Shown here: positions 26,474-36,129 of the stretch, piece after piece
Position numbering within the stretch: the stretch's first letter is position 1
How the letters are laid out: every line of letters begins with the position of its first letter
Origin: Cellulomonas fimi
Lineage (GTDB): Bacteria; Actinomycetota; Actinomycetes; Actinomycetales; Cellulomonadaceae
DNA length: 64,000 nt
Direction of reading: 5' to 3'
NCBI RefSeq assembly: GCF_012952065.1
Contig: NZ_JABCJJ010000012.1
Coordinates: 1 to 64,000, forward strand
The notes under the pieces: model-generated
The model's input: the letters and a program-made list of their open reading frames with translations, nothing else
Databases searched by the model: none
What the model was told of the DNA's origin: nothing
Program-made: the position numbers and the translations under genes

Positions 26474-28218
26474 GCGCGCCGCCACCCGCGGACGGGACCG
26501 CACCCGAGGACGCGACGTCGGCGCGCGGCGCCCTGCCCGACGACGCGACCCCCACCGACGCCACACCGGCCGGCACCTCCGCCGCCCAGCGCGACGCCGT
26601 CGGGCGCCACGCGTCGATCATGGCGGCCGGGACCGCGGTGTCCCGCGTGCTGGGCTTCGTGCGCGGCGCGCTGCTCGTGTACGCGATCGGCGTGACGGGG
26701 AACGCGGCCGACGCGTTCGCGCTCGGCAACAAGGTGCCGAACATCCTGTACCTGCTGATCGCCGGCGGGGTGCTGAACGCCGTCCTGGTCCCGGCGGTCG
26801 TGCGCGCGTACCGGCGACCCGACGGGCACGAGTACGTCAACCGGCTCCTCACGTTCGGCACCGCCCTGCTCGCCGCGCTCGCCGCCGTCCTCACGCTCGC
26901 CGCGCCCGTGCTCGTGGAGCTCTACTCGAACTTCCGGCCGTCGGTGACCGCGCTGGCCGTCCTCTTCGCCTACTGGTGCCTTCCCCAGGTGCTCTTCTAC
27001 GGCATCTACACGCTCGTCGGCCAGGTGCTCAACGCTCGCGGCAGCTTCGGCCCGTTCATGTGGGCACCGGTCGTCAACAACGTCATCGCGATCGCCGGGC
27101 TCGGGGCGTTCCTCGCGGTGAACGGCACCTACGAGCAGAACGGGGGCGGGATCGACGACCCCACCGCGTGGACCGGTGCCCAGGTCGCGCTGCTCGCGGG
27201 CACCGCGACGCTCGGCGTCGTCGCGCAGGCGCTGGTCCTCTTCGTGCCGTTGTACCGCATGGGCTTTCGCTACCGCCCGCGCTGGGGACTGCGTGGCATG
27301 GGGCTCCGGACGACCGGCCGGGTCGCAGGGTGGACGTTCGCGGGCCTCGTCGTCGGGCAGCTCGGTGTCCTCGTCGTGACGCGCGTGGCCACAGCGGTCA
27401 GGGACGCGGGCGGCGACGCGGCGGGCCTCGCGGGCAACGCGGTCTACGACTACGCGTTCCTGATCTTCATGCTGCCGCACTCGCTGGTCACGGTCTCGCT
27501 GCTGACGGCGCTCTTCACCGGGCTGTCCGCGCGCGCTGCTGCCGACGACGACGCCGGGGTGCGCGGCGACCTGTCGTTCGGGCTGCGCACGGTCGGGATC
27601 TTCACGGTGTTCGCGGCGTCGGTGATCATGGTGCTGGCCTTCCCGCTGGTCCGCGTGCTGCAGCCGGGCGCCTCGGCGCAGGACGTCTCGGCGATCGTGC
27701 CGGTCGTCGTCGCCATGCTCGTCGGCCTGCCCGCGTTCGGCGCGTGGTCGATGGCCCAGCGCGTGTTCTACGCGTACGAGGACGCCAAGAGCATGGTCCC
27801 GATCCAGGTCGGCATGGCGCTCGTGGTCGTCGCCGGCGCGCTCCTCTCCCAGGCCGTGCTCGCGCCGCGGTACTGGGTCGCGGGCGCGGGTCTGTCGATG
27901 TCGGTGTCGTACCTGCTGGGAGCGGTCGTCGCGCTCGCGTTGCTCCGACGCCGGATCGGTGGGGTCGACGGCGCGCGGGTCCTGCGGCTGCACGCGCGCG
28001 CGGTGGTGGCGGCCGGGGTCGCGGCCGCGGCCGGGTGGGCGGTGGTCCACGCGATCGGCGGCCTGCACGACGCCGGGCCGGCCCGGTCGCTCGTGGTGGC
28101 CGCCGTCGTGGGGGTGCTGATGACCGGGCTGTACGTCGGCCTGCTGAGGCTGATGCGGGTCAGCGAGCTGACCGATCTCGCGCGCCCGCTCCTCCGGCGG
28201 ATCCGGCGCGCCGCGTAG
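26470..28218 (+). CDS. murJ: Lipid II flippase MurJ
   Basis: This 582-residue MVF-family protein has about 14 membrane segments. Characteristic regions are ASIMAAGTAVSRVLGFVRG at the start, LGNKVPNILYLLIAGGVLNA, and VLNARGSFGPFMWAPVVNN. It flips lipid-linked peptidoglycan precursor across the membrane. The N-terminal 45 residues are disordered and acidic. The ATG at 26470 overlaps the upstream stop. In mycobacteria MurJ (MviN) is fused to a pseudokinase and an ectodomain; here these parts are encoded by the next gene. Confidence 0.95.
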   Translation: MSAPPPADGTAPEDATSARGALPDDATPTDATPAGTSAAQRDAVGRHASIMAAGTAVSRVLGFVRGALLVYAIGVTGNAADAFALGNKVPNILYLLIAGGVLNAVLVPAVVRAYRRPDGHEYVNRLLTFGTALLAALAAVLTLAAPVLVELYSNFRPSVTALAVLFAYWCLPQVLFYGIYTLVGQVLNARGSFGPFMWAPVVNNVIAIAGLGAFLAVNGTYEQNGGGIDDPTAWTGAQVALLAGTATLGVVAQALVLFVPLYRMGFRYRPRWGLRGMGLRTTGRVAGWTFAGLVVGQLGVLVVTRVATAVRDAGGDAAGLAGNAVYDYAFLIFMLPHSLVTVSLLTALFTGLSARAAADDDAGVRGDLSFGLRTVGIFTVFAASVIMVLAFPLVRVLQPGASAQDVSAIVPVVVAMLVGLPAFGAWSMAQRVFYAYEDAKSMVPIQVGMALVVVAGALLSQAVLAPRYWVAGAGLSMSVSYLLGAVVALALLRRRIGGVDGARVLRLHARAVVAAGVAAAAGWAVVHAIGGLHDAGPARSLVVAAVVGVLMTGLYVGLLRLMRVSELTDLARPLLRRIRRAA

Positions 28219-28313
28219 CATGGCCCGACCGGCGTTCGCCGGTGCCCGGGCCGCGGGTCCGGATCACGTGACCCAGACCTACGCGCGAGCGTGACGAGCG
28301 ATCGGGAGGCCCG

Positions 28314-30542
28314 GTGGAGACCGTCGTGGGACGAGGCACGCTGCTGGCCGGACGGTACCGGATGCTCCAGCCCACGCCCTCGGACCTGCGCGGATCCACC
28401 TCGTGGGACGCCACCGACCAGATCCTGGACCGTCCCGTGCGCGTCACGGTCCTCGCCGAGGGCGACGTTCCCCAGGCGCTCGACGCCGCGCGGCGCGCGG
28501 CGCTCGTGACCGACGCCCGCCTCGTCCGCGTGCTCGACGTCGGCGAGCACGAGACCGTCGCCTACGTCGTCACCGAGCAGGTCACCGGACCCTCCCTCGC
28601 CCAGCTCGTCGCACGCAACGGCCCGCTTCCCGCTGACCAGGCGCGCGCCGTCGTCGGCGAGGCGGCTGCTGCGCTCGAAGCCGCCCGGCGGCGGGGCGTC
28701 CACCACCTCGCGCTCCGGCCGTCGGTGCTGCACCTCACGCCCGACGACCGCGTACGCCTCACCGGTCTGGCCGTCGACGCCGCGCTCCTCGGGCAGCACA
28801 CCGGGGACGCCCGAGCCACGACCCGCGCCGACACCGTCGGACTCGTCGCGCTGCTCTACGCCGCGCTGACCGGACGATGGCCCGAGGGGGTCGCCGGCCT
28901 GGGTGGGGGCGGCGGCGGGGCTGGCGGTGCAGGTGGCGGCGGGGGGACCGCAACGGCGGGTGACGGCGCGCACGCGGTGGACCTGCTCCCCGCGGCGCCC
29001 GTGCTCGAGGGCGGACCGGTCGCGCCCGCGGAGCTCGTCTCCGGCATCCCGAACGACCTCGACACGCTCTGCGCGGTCACGCTCGGAGCGCACGACGACG
29101 GGCCGCACAGCCCGGCCGAGCTCGTGCGCGAGCTCGAGCCGTGGGGTGCCATCCGGGCCGTGGACCTGCTGGCGGCGAGCCCGTCCGGTGGTGCGCGCGA
29201 CGGCAGGACCGCGGCGCTGACCGCCGCCGGCGCTGCGACGCAGGTCGCCGCCGAGCCGACCGGACCCGGAACCGGAGCCCGAGCAGAAGCCGGAGCAGAA
29301 GCCGCGGAAGGAGGAGGAGCAGAGGCAGGAGCGGTCACCGGGGCGGGCTCCGCGACTCCCGGCGTGGTCCAGCGCCAGTCCGTCCGGTCCGTCTTCTCCT
29401 CCCAGCCGGCCGCCGACCCTCGGCCCGGCACCCCGCCACCGGCGATCCCGCCGCGACAGAGCGCGTTCGGCGCCGGCACGGGAGTCGGCACGGGAGTCGG
29501 CACGGGAGTCGGCACGGACGTCGGCACGGCAGCGGCCGTGGCCGCGACCGCGGGTGCGGGGGCGGCGCCTGGCTCCCGAGGGACCGAGCCGCAGGTGCAG
29601 CGCGGCGAGACCTCGGTGTCGGAGACGACCCCCCGCGTCCCGACCGCCCGGACGCAGCCCGCGGGACCGCCCGCGCGGGCCGCCGCCCCGCCGCCTCCCC
29701 CGGCGCAGGAGACGTCACCGTTCCGTCCCGACGAGGCGCGGCCGACAGGCGCCTCCCCGGCAGGGCGCGGCTCCGGCGGGTCCGGATCCGGCGGGCCGGG
29801 CTCCGGCGGGCCAGGCTCCGGCGGGCCAGGCAGCCAGGGCCGCGGCTTCGACGAGCTGGTGGCCGCCCGTGAGGCGATCACCACCAAGCGGTTCGACCCC
29901 ACGCGGCTGGTGCTCGCCGTCGTCGTCGTCGCGCTGCTCGTCGGGTTCTTCCTGGCCTTCCGTGCGCTCACCAGCCCTCCGGACGGCAGCCCCGCTCCGG
30001 CGGCCGACCCGAACCCCAACGCGAGCGCACCGGCGGAGCAGCCGGCGGACGAACCGACGGAGGACGAGGTCCCGGCGCAGGAGCCGGAGTCCTCGCCCGA
30101 TCCGGGCGCGGCACCGCTCATCGCCTCCGGGCAGCAGCTCGACCCGCCGCCAGACGGCGACGAGAACGAGCACCCCGAGGCCGTCGCGCTCGCGATCGAC
30201 GGCGACCCCGGCACGGTCTGGTACACCCGGACGTACAAGAACGCCGACTTCGGCGGGCTCAAGGAGGGCGTGGGCTACGCCGTCACGCTGACCCAGCCCG
30301 CCGTCGTCAACCAGGTGACGCTGCAGGTCAGGGGCACGGGAGGTCGGGTCGAGCTGCGCGCGACGGACCCCGCCACCCCGACGGCTGGACCCGTTCTCGC
30401 GGAGGCCGAGCTCGGCCCGGACACCGTCCTCGCCCTCCCCGAGCCGACCGAGACGCAGCAGCTCGTGCTCTGGTTCACCGCGCTGCCGACGGCCGACGAC
30501 GGCGGCAACCGGATCGAGCTGGCGGAGGTCACCGTCTCCTGA
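28314..30542 (+). CDS. Membrane pseudokinase with extracellular discoidin-like domain
   Basis: This 742-residue protein starts at GTG 28314 (GGGAGG upstream). The N-terminal region, about 10-300, resembles a Ser/Thr kinase fold but lacks catalysis: the HRDLKPxN loop is replaced by HHLALRPSVLHL and DFG by TGLAVD. A long Gly/Ala/Pro linker follows with 12-bp repeats (VGTG). One membrane segment ([22 protein letters not shown], about 531-552) and a C-terminal ectodomain (about 600-742, beta-rich with a PGTVWYTRTY motif) complete it. This is the MviN C-terminal architecture of mycobacteria, where the phosphorylated pseudokinase binds FhaA to regulate MurJ. PknB at 61207-63219 could phosphorylate it, but that is inferred. 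Confidence 0.85.
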   Translation: METVVGRGTLLAGRYRMLQPTPSDLRGSTSWDATDQILDRPVRVTVLAEGDVPQALDAARRAALVTDARLVRVLDVGEHETVAYVVTEQVTGPSLAQLVARNGPLPADQARAVVGEAAAALEAARRRGVHHLALRPSVLHLTPDDRVRLTGLAVDAALLGQHTGDARATTRADTVGLVALLYAALTGRWPEGVAGLGGGGGGAGGAGGGGGTATAGDGAHAVDLLPAAPVLEGGPVAPAELVSGIPNDLDTLCAVTLGAHDDGPHSPAELVRELEPWGAIRAVDLLAASPSGGARDGRTAALTAAGAATQVAAEPTGPGTGARAEAGAEAAEGGGAEAGAVTGAGSATPGVVQRQSVRSVFSSQPAADPRPGTPPPAIPPRQSAFGAGTGVGTGVGTGVGTDVGTAAAVAATAGAGAAPGSRGTEPQVQRGETSVSETTPRVPTARTQPAGPPARAAAPPPPPAQETSPFRPDEARPTGASPAGRGSGGSGSGGPGSGGPGSGGPGSQGRGFDELVAAREAITTKRFDPTRLVLAVVVVALLVGFFLAFRALTSPPDGSPAPAADPNPNASAPAEQPADEPTEDEVPAQEPESSPDPGAAPLIASGQQLDPPPDGDENEHPEAVALAIDGDPGTVWYTRTYKNADFGGLKEGVGYAVTLTQPAVVNQVTLQVRGTGGRVELRATDPATPTAGPVLAEAELGPDTVLALPEPTETQQLVLWFTALPTADDGGNRIELAEVTVS
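29475..29522 (+). repeat. 12-bp tandem repeat within the pseudokinase linker
   Basis: Three perfect 12-bp copies of GGCACGGGAGTC (29475-29486, 29487-29498, 29499-29510) and one variant copy (29511-29522) encode GTGV repeats. The segment lies in the disordered linker between the pseudokinase and the membrane anchor. Confidence 0.9.
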
Positions 30543-30599
30543 CGCGCTCGTGCATGGACAGGACGCCGCCGGGCCCCGGGGGCTGGCACACTGCGCGGA

Positions 30600-30626
30600 G
30601 GAACAGATCCGTCCGGGCGATCGTTC
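30600..30626 (+). promoter_or_regulatory. SigR/SigH-like promoter for trxB-trxA
   Basis: GGAAC (30600-30604) and GTTC (30623-30626), separated by 18 bp, match the thiol-oxidative-stress sigma-factor promoter pattern (GGAAT/C-N18-GTT) of actinobacteria. It lies 57 bp upstream of the trxB GTG. Thioredoxin reductase operons are classic SigR/SigH targets, so the match is biologically consistent. A transcription start map under diamide stress would test it. Confidence 0.72.
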
Positions 30627-30683
30627 TTGTGGACGGTCGCCCACGGGCCACCCGCCCGGGCCACTACCCAGCGAAGGACTGTC

Positions 30684-31682
30684 GTGAACGAGCAGACCAC
30701 TGCCCCGCGTGACCTGATCATCGTCGGGTCCGGACCCGCCGGCTACACCGCCGCCCTCTACGCGGCGCGTGCCGGGATCGCCCCGCTCGTCATCGCGGGA
30801 TCGGTGACCGCCGGTGGCGCGCTGATGAACACGACGGACGTCGAGAACTTCCCCGGCTTCCCCGACGGCATCCTGGGGCCCGAGCTCATGGAGTCGATGC
30901 AGAAGCAGGCCGAGAAGTTCGGCGCGGAGATCCTGTGGGACGACGCGACGGAGCTCGAGCTGACCGGTCCGGTCAAGAGGGTCCGCACGGGCAACGGCGA
31001 GGAGTACACCGCCTATGCCGTGATCCTGGCCACGGGCTCCGCCTACCGCGAGCTCGGTCTGGAGGACGAGAAGCGCCTCTCGGGACGCGGCGTGTCGTGG
31101 TGCGCGACCTGCGACGGGTTCTTCTTCCGCGACCAGCACATCATGGTCGTGGGCGGCGGCGACTCGGCCGTCGAGGAGGCGACGTTCCTGACCCGCTTCG
31201 GCTCCAAGGTGACGATGGTCCACCGCCGCGACGAGCTGCGCGCCTCGAAGATCATGGCCGACCGCGCGAAGGCCAACCCCAAGATCGAGTTCGCCTGGAA
31301 CAGCGAGGTCGCGGCGATCCACGGCGACGCGAAGGTCACGGGGGTGACGCTGCGCGACACGGTCACGGGCGAGGAGCGCGAGGTCGCCGCCGGGGGGCTG
31401 TTCGTCGCGATCGGCCACGTGCCGCGCACCGAGCTCGTCGTCGGGCAGGTCGACCTCGACGAGAACGGCTACATCCAGGTCGAGGGCCGCACCACCCGCA
31501 CCAACCTCCCGGGGGTGTTCGCGTGCGGCGACGCCGTCGACCACACCTACCGCCAGGCCATCACCGCCGCAGGCACCGGCTGCTCGGCGGCCCTCGATGC
31601 CCAGAACTACCTCGCCGAGCTCGCGCACGTCGACCCGGCGTCCCCGTCCGACATCCCCGCCGCCCTGGAGGAAGCACTGTGA
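30684..31682 (+). CDS. trxB: Thioredoxin reductase
   Basis: This 332-residue flavoenzyme reduces thioredoxin with NADPH. It has the FAD motif ([17 protein letters not shown]), the redox-active CATC (WCATCDGFF), the NADPH motif ([13 protein letters not shown]) and the C-terminal FAD contact [20 protein letters not shown] chose the GTG at 30684, after GAAGGA; upstream codons are not conserved. The stop overlaps the trxA start, and a SigR-like promoter lies upstream. Confidence 0.97.
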   Translation: MNEQTTAPRDLIIVGSGPAGYTAALYAARAGIAPLVIAGSVTAGGALMNTTDVENFPGFPDGILGPELMESMQKQAEKFGAEILWDDATELELTGPVKRVRTGNGEEYTAYAVILATGSAYRELGLEDEKRLSGRGVSWCATCDGFFFRDQHIMVVGGGDSAVEEATFLTRFGSKVTMVHRRDELRASKIMADRAKANPKIEFAWNSEVAAIHGDAKVTGVTLRDTVTGEEREVAAGGLFVAIGHVPRTELVVGQVDLDENGYIQVEGRTTRTNLPGVFACGDAVDHTYRQAITAAGTGCSAALDAQNYLAELAHVDPASPSDIPAALEEAL

Positions 31683-32011
31683 GCACCCCCGTCCACGCGA
31701 CCGACGCCACGTACCGGACCGAGGTCCTCGAATCCGACATCCCCGTGGTGGTGGACTTCTGGGCGCCGTGGTGCGGACCGTGCCGTCAGGTCGCGCCGAT
31801 CCTCGACGAGCTGGCCGCCCAGTACGCCGGCAAGGTCAAGGTCGTGAAGCTCAACACGGACGAGAACCCGCAGGTCACGGCCGACTACGGCATCGTGTCG
31901 ATCCCGACGATGCACTTCGTCAAGGATGGCGAGATCGTCTCGACCCTCATCGGTGCGCGGCCCAAGCCGGTGCTCGTCGGCGAGATCGAGAAGGCGCTCG
32001 CGCTGGCCTGA
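31679..32011 (+). CDS. trxA: Thioredoxin
   Basis: This 110-residue protein has the active site FWAPWCGPC and the cis-Pro motif [12 protein letters not shown]. It is reduced by the upstream TrxB and serves as a general disulfide reductant in the cytoplasm. The GTG at 31679 overlaps the trxB stop (GTGA), so the two are translationally coupled. Confidence 0.97.
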   Translation: MSTPVHATDATYRTEVLESDIPVVVDFWAPWCGPCRQVAPILDELAAQYAGKVKVVKLNTDENPQVTADYGIVSIPTMHFVKDGEIVSTLIGARPKPVLVGEIEKALALA

Positions 32012-32033
32012 GGCTCCGCGCCGGAACAGGACC

Positions 32034-32052
32034 TCGGGGGCCGTCGCCCCCG
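32034..32052 (+). terminator. Short hairpin after trxA
   Basis: A 6-bp GC-only stem (GGGGGC with GCCCCC around 32036-32051) lies 25 bp past the trxA stop. It is a weak candidate terminator and could be chance in this base composition. Confidence 0.35.
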
Positions 32053-32150
32053 CGCTCGTCTTCGGCCCGCACCGTGGTCCGCGCGACACGGGCGGGTCGA
32101 GGGATGGTCCTGGGCGCGAGCACCGGTCCGCTGCGTGGGACACTCGCGGG

Positions 32151-33536
32151 ATGACTCCCCAGACGCCCGGGGCGGGTGCGCAGCCTCCCCACGAGGCAGC
32201 CGCCGACCCTGTCGTCCTCCCGACCTCGCGCAGCGACCGGCCCGAGGCCGGGCACGGCACGCGGCTCGATCCCTGGCTCGGCTCGTACGCCGAGCGCGCG
32301 CACGGGATGCGCGCCTCCGAGATCCGTGCGCTGTTCGCGGTCGCCAACCGTCCCGAGGTCGTCTCGCTCGCGGGTGGCATGCCGTACCTCGAGGGCCTCC
32401 CCCTGGACGCGCTCGCCGAGATGACGCAGCACGTCATCGCCACGCGCGGCACGACGGCGCTCCAGTACGGCTCGGGGCAGGGCGACGAGACTCTGCGCGA
32501 GCAGATCCTCGAGGTCATGCGCCTCGAGGGGATCGACGCCCATCCCGATGACGTGGTCGTCACGACCGGCTCGCAACAAGCCCTCGACCTTGTGACGCGG
32601 ATCTTCATCAATCCGGGCGACGTCATCGTCGCGGAGGCGCCGAGCTATGTCGGCGCGCTCGGTGTGTTCCGGGCGTACGAGGCGGACGTCGTGCACGTCC
32701 CGCTCGACGAGCACGGGCTGATCCCGGCCGCGCTCGAGGAGTCGCTCGCCGCGCTGACGCGCGAGGGCCGCCGCGTCAAGCTCCTCTACACGGTCCCGAA
32801 CTTCCACAACCCCGCCGGCGTCACGCTGTCGGCCGAGCGGCGGCCCCAGATCCTCGAGATCGCGCGGCGCTACGGCGTGCTGGTGCTCGAGGACAACCCC
32901 TACGGGCTCCTCGGGTTCGAGGGCGAGCCGCTCCGGGCCCTCCGCGCGCTCGACGACGACGGCGTCATCTACCTCGGCTCGTTCTCCAAGACCTTCGCCC
33001 CCGGCTACCGCGTGGGATGGGCCGTCGCCCCGCACGCGGTCCGCGAGAAGCTGGTCCTCGCGAGCGAGTCGGCGATCCTGTGCCCGTCCAACGCGTCGCA
33101 GCTCGCCATCTCGGCGTACCTCTCGACCTGCGACTGGAAGGGTCAGGTCAAGGCCTTCCGTGAGCTCTACCGTGAGCGGCGCGACGCGATGGTGTCGGCC
33201 CTCGCCGAGCACCTCCCCGGCGCGTCCTGGACCGTGCCCGACGGCGGTTTCTACACGTGGGTCAAGCTGCCCGAGGGGCTCGACGCCAAGGCGATGCTTC
33301 CCCGCGCGGTGACCGCGCGCGTGGCGTACGTGCCGGGCACGGCGTTCTACGCAGACGGTCAAGGCAGCGACCACATGCGGCTGTCGTTCTGCTACCCGAC
33401 CCCCGACCGGATCCGTGAGGGCGTGCGCAGGCTCGCCGGCGTCGTCTCCGGCGAGAGCGAGCTGGTCTCGCTCTTCGGTGCCACGGTCGCCCCCCGGCGC
33501 GACGACGTCCAGCAGCCCGGACCGGACGTCACCTGA
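32151..33536 (+). CDS. PLP-dependent class I/II aminotransferase (LysN-like)
   Basis: This 461-residue protein has the class I/II aminotransferase fold. It carries LAGGMPYLEGLPLDALAE, YGSGQGDETLREQILEVM, the substrate/cofactor region TTGSQQALDL, YTVPNFHNPAGVTLS and the PLP-binding lysine in YLGSFSKTFAPGYRVGW. This is the 2-aminoadipate transaminase/MocR-catalytic subfamily without an HTH. A similar gene is commonly found near parB in Micrococcales. The amino-acid substrate is undetermined. The ATG at 32151 lacks a strong ribosome binding site; the first 40 residues are disordered. Confidence 0.88.
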   Translation: MTPQTPGAGAQPPHEAAADPVVLPTSRSDRPEAGHGTRLDPWLGSYAERAHGMRASEIRALFAVANRPEVVSLAGGMPYLEGLPLDALAEMTQHVIATRGTTALQYGSGQGDETLREQILEVMRLEGIDAHPDDVVVTTGSQQALDLVTRIFINPGDVIVAEAPSYVGALGVFRAYEADVVHVPLDEHGLIPAALEESLAALTREGRRVKLLYTVPNFHNPAGVTLSAERRPQILEIARRYGVLVLEDNPYGLLGFEGEPLRALRALDDDGVIYLGSFSKTFAPGYRVGWAVAPHAVREKLVLASESAILCPSNASQLAISAYLSTCDWKGQVKAFRELYRERRDAMVSALAEHLPGASWTVPDGGFYTWVKLPEGLDAKAMLPRAVTARVAYVPGTAFYADGQGSDHMRLSFCYPTPDRIREGVRRLAGVVSGESELVSLFGATVAPRRDDVQQPGPDVT

Positions 33537-33699
33537 GGACCCGGTCGTCATGGTCCACGCGGACGCCAGCCCCCGACGACCCCGGGCCCTGGTGACGATG
33601 CCCCCCACCCGGCCGCGTGCGCCGCACCGTCGCGACCTCTCCCCGACCTCTCCCAGACCCGCCCTGAGCCGACCCCGTCCCGAGTGAGGAACGAACCTC

Positions 33700-34671
33700 G
33701 TGAACACCGTCTCGCCCGAGCCCGCCGCTTCGGGCGCCTCCCCCCGCGTCGTCGTCCTCGCTGGAGGGATATCGCACGAGCGTGACGTCTCGCTCCGCTC
33801 CGGTCGGCGCGTGGCGGAGGCGCTCCGGTCGGCCGGTATGGAGGTCACCGTCCACGACGTCGACGCCGACCTGATCCCTGCCCTCACGGATACGCACCCC
33901 GACGTCGTCTGGCCCGTGCTCCACGGCGCGACCGGCGAGGACGGATCGGTCCGGGACGTGGTCGAGCTGCTCGGCCTGCGCTACGTGGGGACCGGGCCGC
34001 GAGGAAGTCGTGTCGCCTGGAGCAAACCGATCGCCAAGACGGTGGTGTCCCGAGCCGGGCTCAGCACGCCCGACTTCGTGACCCTGCCGCAGAGCCTGTT
34101 CCGTGAGCTGGGCGCGGGCCGCGTGCTGGAGGCGGTCGTCGCGCGTCTCGGGCTCCCGCTGGTGGTCAAGCCGTCACGCGGTGGTTCCGCACTGGGGGTC
34201 ACCCTCGTGCGCGACGCCGCGGCACTCCCCCGCGCGATGGTCGACGCCTTCGCGTACGGCGACACCGCGCTCGTTGAGCGCGCTGTGACCGGTCGCGAGC
34301 TGGCCGTGAGCGTCATCGAGGAGACGGACGGTCCGCGTGCGCTCCCGGCCGTCGAGATCGTCACGGACGGTCCCTACGACTACGACGCGCGCTACAACCC
34401 GGGTCGGACGGAGTACTTCGCGCCCGCTCGGCTCACCGAGCCGGAGACCGCGGCGGTCATGAGTGCGGCGGTGGAGGCGCACCGTGCGCTCGGGCTCCGT
34501 CACCTGTCGCGGACAGACCTCATCCTGGACGAGGCCGGCGTACCGCAGTTCCTCGAGGTCAACGTCGCGCCAGGCATGACCGAGACGTCCCTCTTCCCGC
34601 AGGCCGCCGTCGCGGGCGGCCTGGATCTCCCTTCGCTGTACCGCGGACTGGTGACGCGCGCGCTCGCCTGA
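33700..34671 (+). CDS. D-alanine-D-alanine ligase-like ATP-grasp enzyme
   Basis: This 323-residue ATP-grasp protein has LAGGISHERDVSLRSGRRVA, HGATGEDGSVRDVVELLGL, the ATP site VVKPSRGGSALGVTLV, YNPGRTEYFAPARL and the metal-binding LEVNVAPGMTETSLFP. It is shorter than usual Ddl proteins (about 350-370). GSRVAWSKPIAK stands where Ddl has a Ser-Ala-Met-Asp-Lys motif, so a related dipeptide-ligase function is possible. It lies between the aminotransferase and parB. The GTG at 33700 follows GAGGAACGAACCTC. Confidence 0.8.
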   Translation: MNTVSPEPAASGASPRVVVLAGGISHERDVSLRSGRRVAEALRSAGMEVTVHDVDADLIPALTDTHPDVVWPVLHGATGEDGSVRDVVELLGLRYVGTGPRGSRVAWSKPIAKTVVSRAGLSTPDFVTLPQSLFRELGAGRVLEAVVARLGLPLVVKPSRGGSALGVTLVRDAAALPRAMVDAFAYGDTALVERAVTGRELAVSVIEETDGPRALPAVEIVTDGPYDYDARYNPGRTEYFAPARLTEPETAAVMSAAVEAHRALGLRHLSRTDLILDEAGVPQFLEVNVAPGMTETSLFPQAAVAGGLDLPSLYRGLVTRALA

Positions 34672-34687
34672 TACGTCGCGCTGCGGG

Positions 34688-34701
34688 GTTTCACGTGGAA
34701 C
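34688..34701. promoter_or_regulatory. parS centromere site 1
   Basis: GTTTCACGTGGAAC at 34688-34701 is the reverse complement of the GTTCCACGTGAAAC found four more times in this window. It lies between the convergent D-Ala ligase and parB genes. One base differs from the canonical perfect palindrome. ParB should nucleate here. Confidence 0.85.
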
Positions 34702-34746
34702 ACCGGGTCGCCGGCTCACCTGCCGGCTGACGCGTGGTCCTCCGCC

Positions 34747-36129
34747 TCAATCCCTGAGGAGGCCCGGATCCTCGGGCGAGAGCGTGCTCAGGATGCGGTT
34801 GAGGTCGTGGACCGACGCGAACTCCACGGTGAGGCGGCCCTTGCTCCGCCCGAGCGCGATCTTCACGCGTGTCTCGAACCGGTCCGAGAGCCGCGACGCC
34901 AGGTCGTCGAGCGCGGCGTTGCGCTCACCGGCTCGCGGTCGCCGTACGGCCGCCACGGCCGGCTCGGCGTCCCCGCCGAGGGACACGATCTCCTCCGTCG
35001 CGCGCACCGACAACCCCTCCGCCACGATGCGCTGCGCGAGCCGTTCGATCGCGGCACCGTCCGCGAGCCCGAGCAGGGCGCGGGCGTGTCCGGCAGAGAG
35101 CACACCCGCGGCGAGCCTGCGCTGGACCAGCGGCGGCAGCCGAAGAAGCCGCAGGGTGTTCGAGATCTGCGGTCGGGAGCGGAAGACGCGGGCGGCGAGC
35201 TCCTCGTGCGTGCAGCCGAAGTCGTCGAGGAGCTGCTGGTACGCAGCCGCTTCCTCGAGCGGGTTCAACTGGCTCCGGTGCAGGTTCTCGAGCAGCGCAT
35301 CCCGCAGGAGATCGCTGTCGTCGGTCTCCCGCACGATGGCCGGGATCGTCGTGAGCCCGGCCTTCTGCGTCGCCCGCCACCGCCGTTCGCCCATGATGAG
35401 CTCGTACTCGGCGATGCCCCCGTCGTCGTCGTCGGCGACCGGCCGGACCACGACCGGCTGGAGCACGCCGATCTCGCTGATGGACTCGACCAGCTCTGCC
35501 ATCGCGTCCTCGTCGAAAACCGTGCGCGGCTGACGGGGGTTCGGCCGGATCGAGCCGACGGGGAGCTCCGCGAAGCGCGCGCCCGGGACGGGCAACAGGC
35601 CGGTGATCGGCTCGTCGGTCCGCTCCGCCGACTCTGCCGACGATCCGTCGGGCGCGGCGGCGCTCCGGTGATCACCCCACCCGTTCCCGGCGGGCTTCCC
35701 CGTGGTCACCGTGGCGGCAACGCCGCTCCCGGTCGCCCAAGACCCTCCGTTCGAGCTGGCGTCAGCAGCGTCCCCGCCTGCTTCTTCCCTGTCGACGCCG
35801 GCCGGCCGGGCAGGGGGTGTCGACAGGATCGTGTCGGTCGACTGCTCGGTGCTGCCGCCGTCGGCGTCGGAGACCGCGCCGTCGCCCGGGGCAACGGCAC
35901 CCGCGTCCGGGTTCACGGGGTCACTCCCCTGCGTCCCGGTCGACAGCTGTGCGTCCGACACCGGAGCGTCTGCCACCCGAGCGTCTGTCACCGCCGCGTC
36001 CGTGACCGCCGCGTCCACCGACGGCGCGTCTGCCGGCGGGAAGAACACGTCGACCGGTCGGCGCGCATCCGTCCCGGTGGGGATCAGTGCGCCCAGCCCA
36101 CGTCCGAGGCCGCGCCGCCTGTCGCTCAT
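34747..36129 (-). CDS. parB: Chromosome-partitioning protein ParB
   Basis: This 460-residue ParB begins [17 protein letters not shown], the conserved N-terminal box that stimulates ParA. A disordered acidic linker of about 165 residues, rich in DAAVTDA-type repeats, follows. The CTP-binding core has [24 protein letters not shown] and [14 protein letters not shown]. The HTH is [19 protein letters not shown], and a C-terminal dimer domain ends the protein. It binds parS and spreads as a clamp. The linker is unusually long, as ParB is typically about 300-350 residues. The ATG at 36129 overlaps the parA stop. Confidence 0.97.
   Translation of the reverse strand: MSDRRRGLGRGLGALIPTGTDARRPVDVFFPPADAPSVDAAVTDAAVTDARVADAPVSDAQLSTGTQGSDPVNPDAGAVAPGDGAVSDADGGSTEQSTDTILSTPPARPAGVDREEAGGDAADASSNGGSWATGSGVAATVTTGKPAGNGWGDHRSAAAPDGSSAESAERTDEPITGLLPVPGARFAELPVGSIRPNPRQPRTVFDEDAMAELVESISEIGVLQPVVVRPVADDDDGGIAEYELIMGERRWRATQKAGLTTIPAIVRETDDSDLLRDALLENLHRSQLNPLEEAAAYQQLLDDFGCTHEELAARVFRSRPQISNTLRLLRLPPLVQRRLAAGVLSAGHARALLGLADGAAIERLAQRIVAEGLSVRATEEIVSLGGDAEPAVAAVRRPRAGERNAALDDLASRLSDRFETRVKIALGRSKGRLTVEFASVHDLNRILSTLSPEDPGLLRD

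Noticed and set aside
25420-28221. Long minus-strand frame opposite the DUF6049 and murJ genes
   Set aside because: It is rich in Arg/His/Gly/Asp with no recognisable motif, antisense to two syntenic genes, and is a base-composition artefact.
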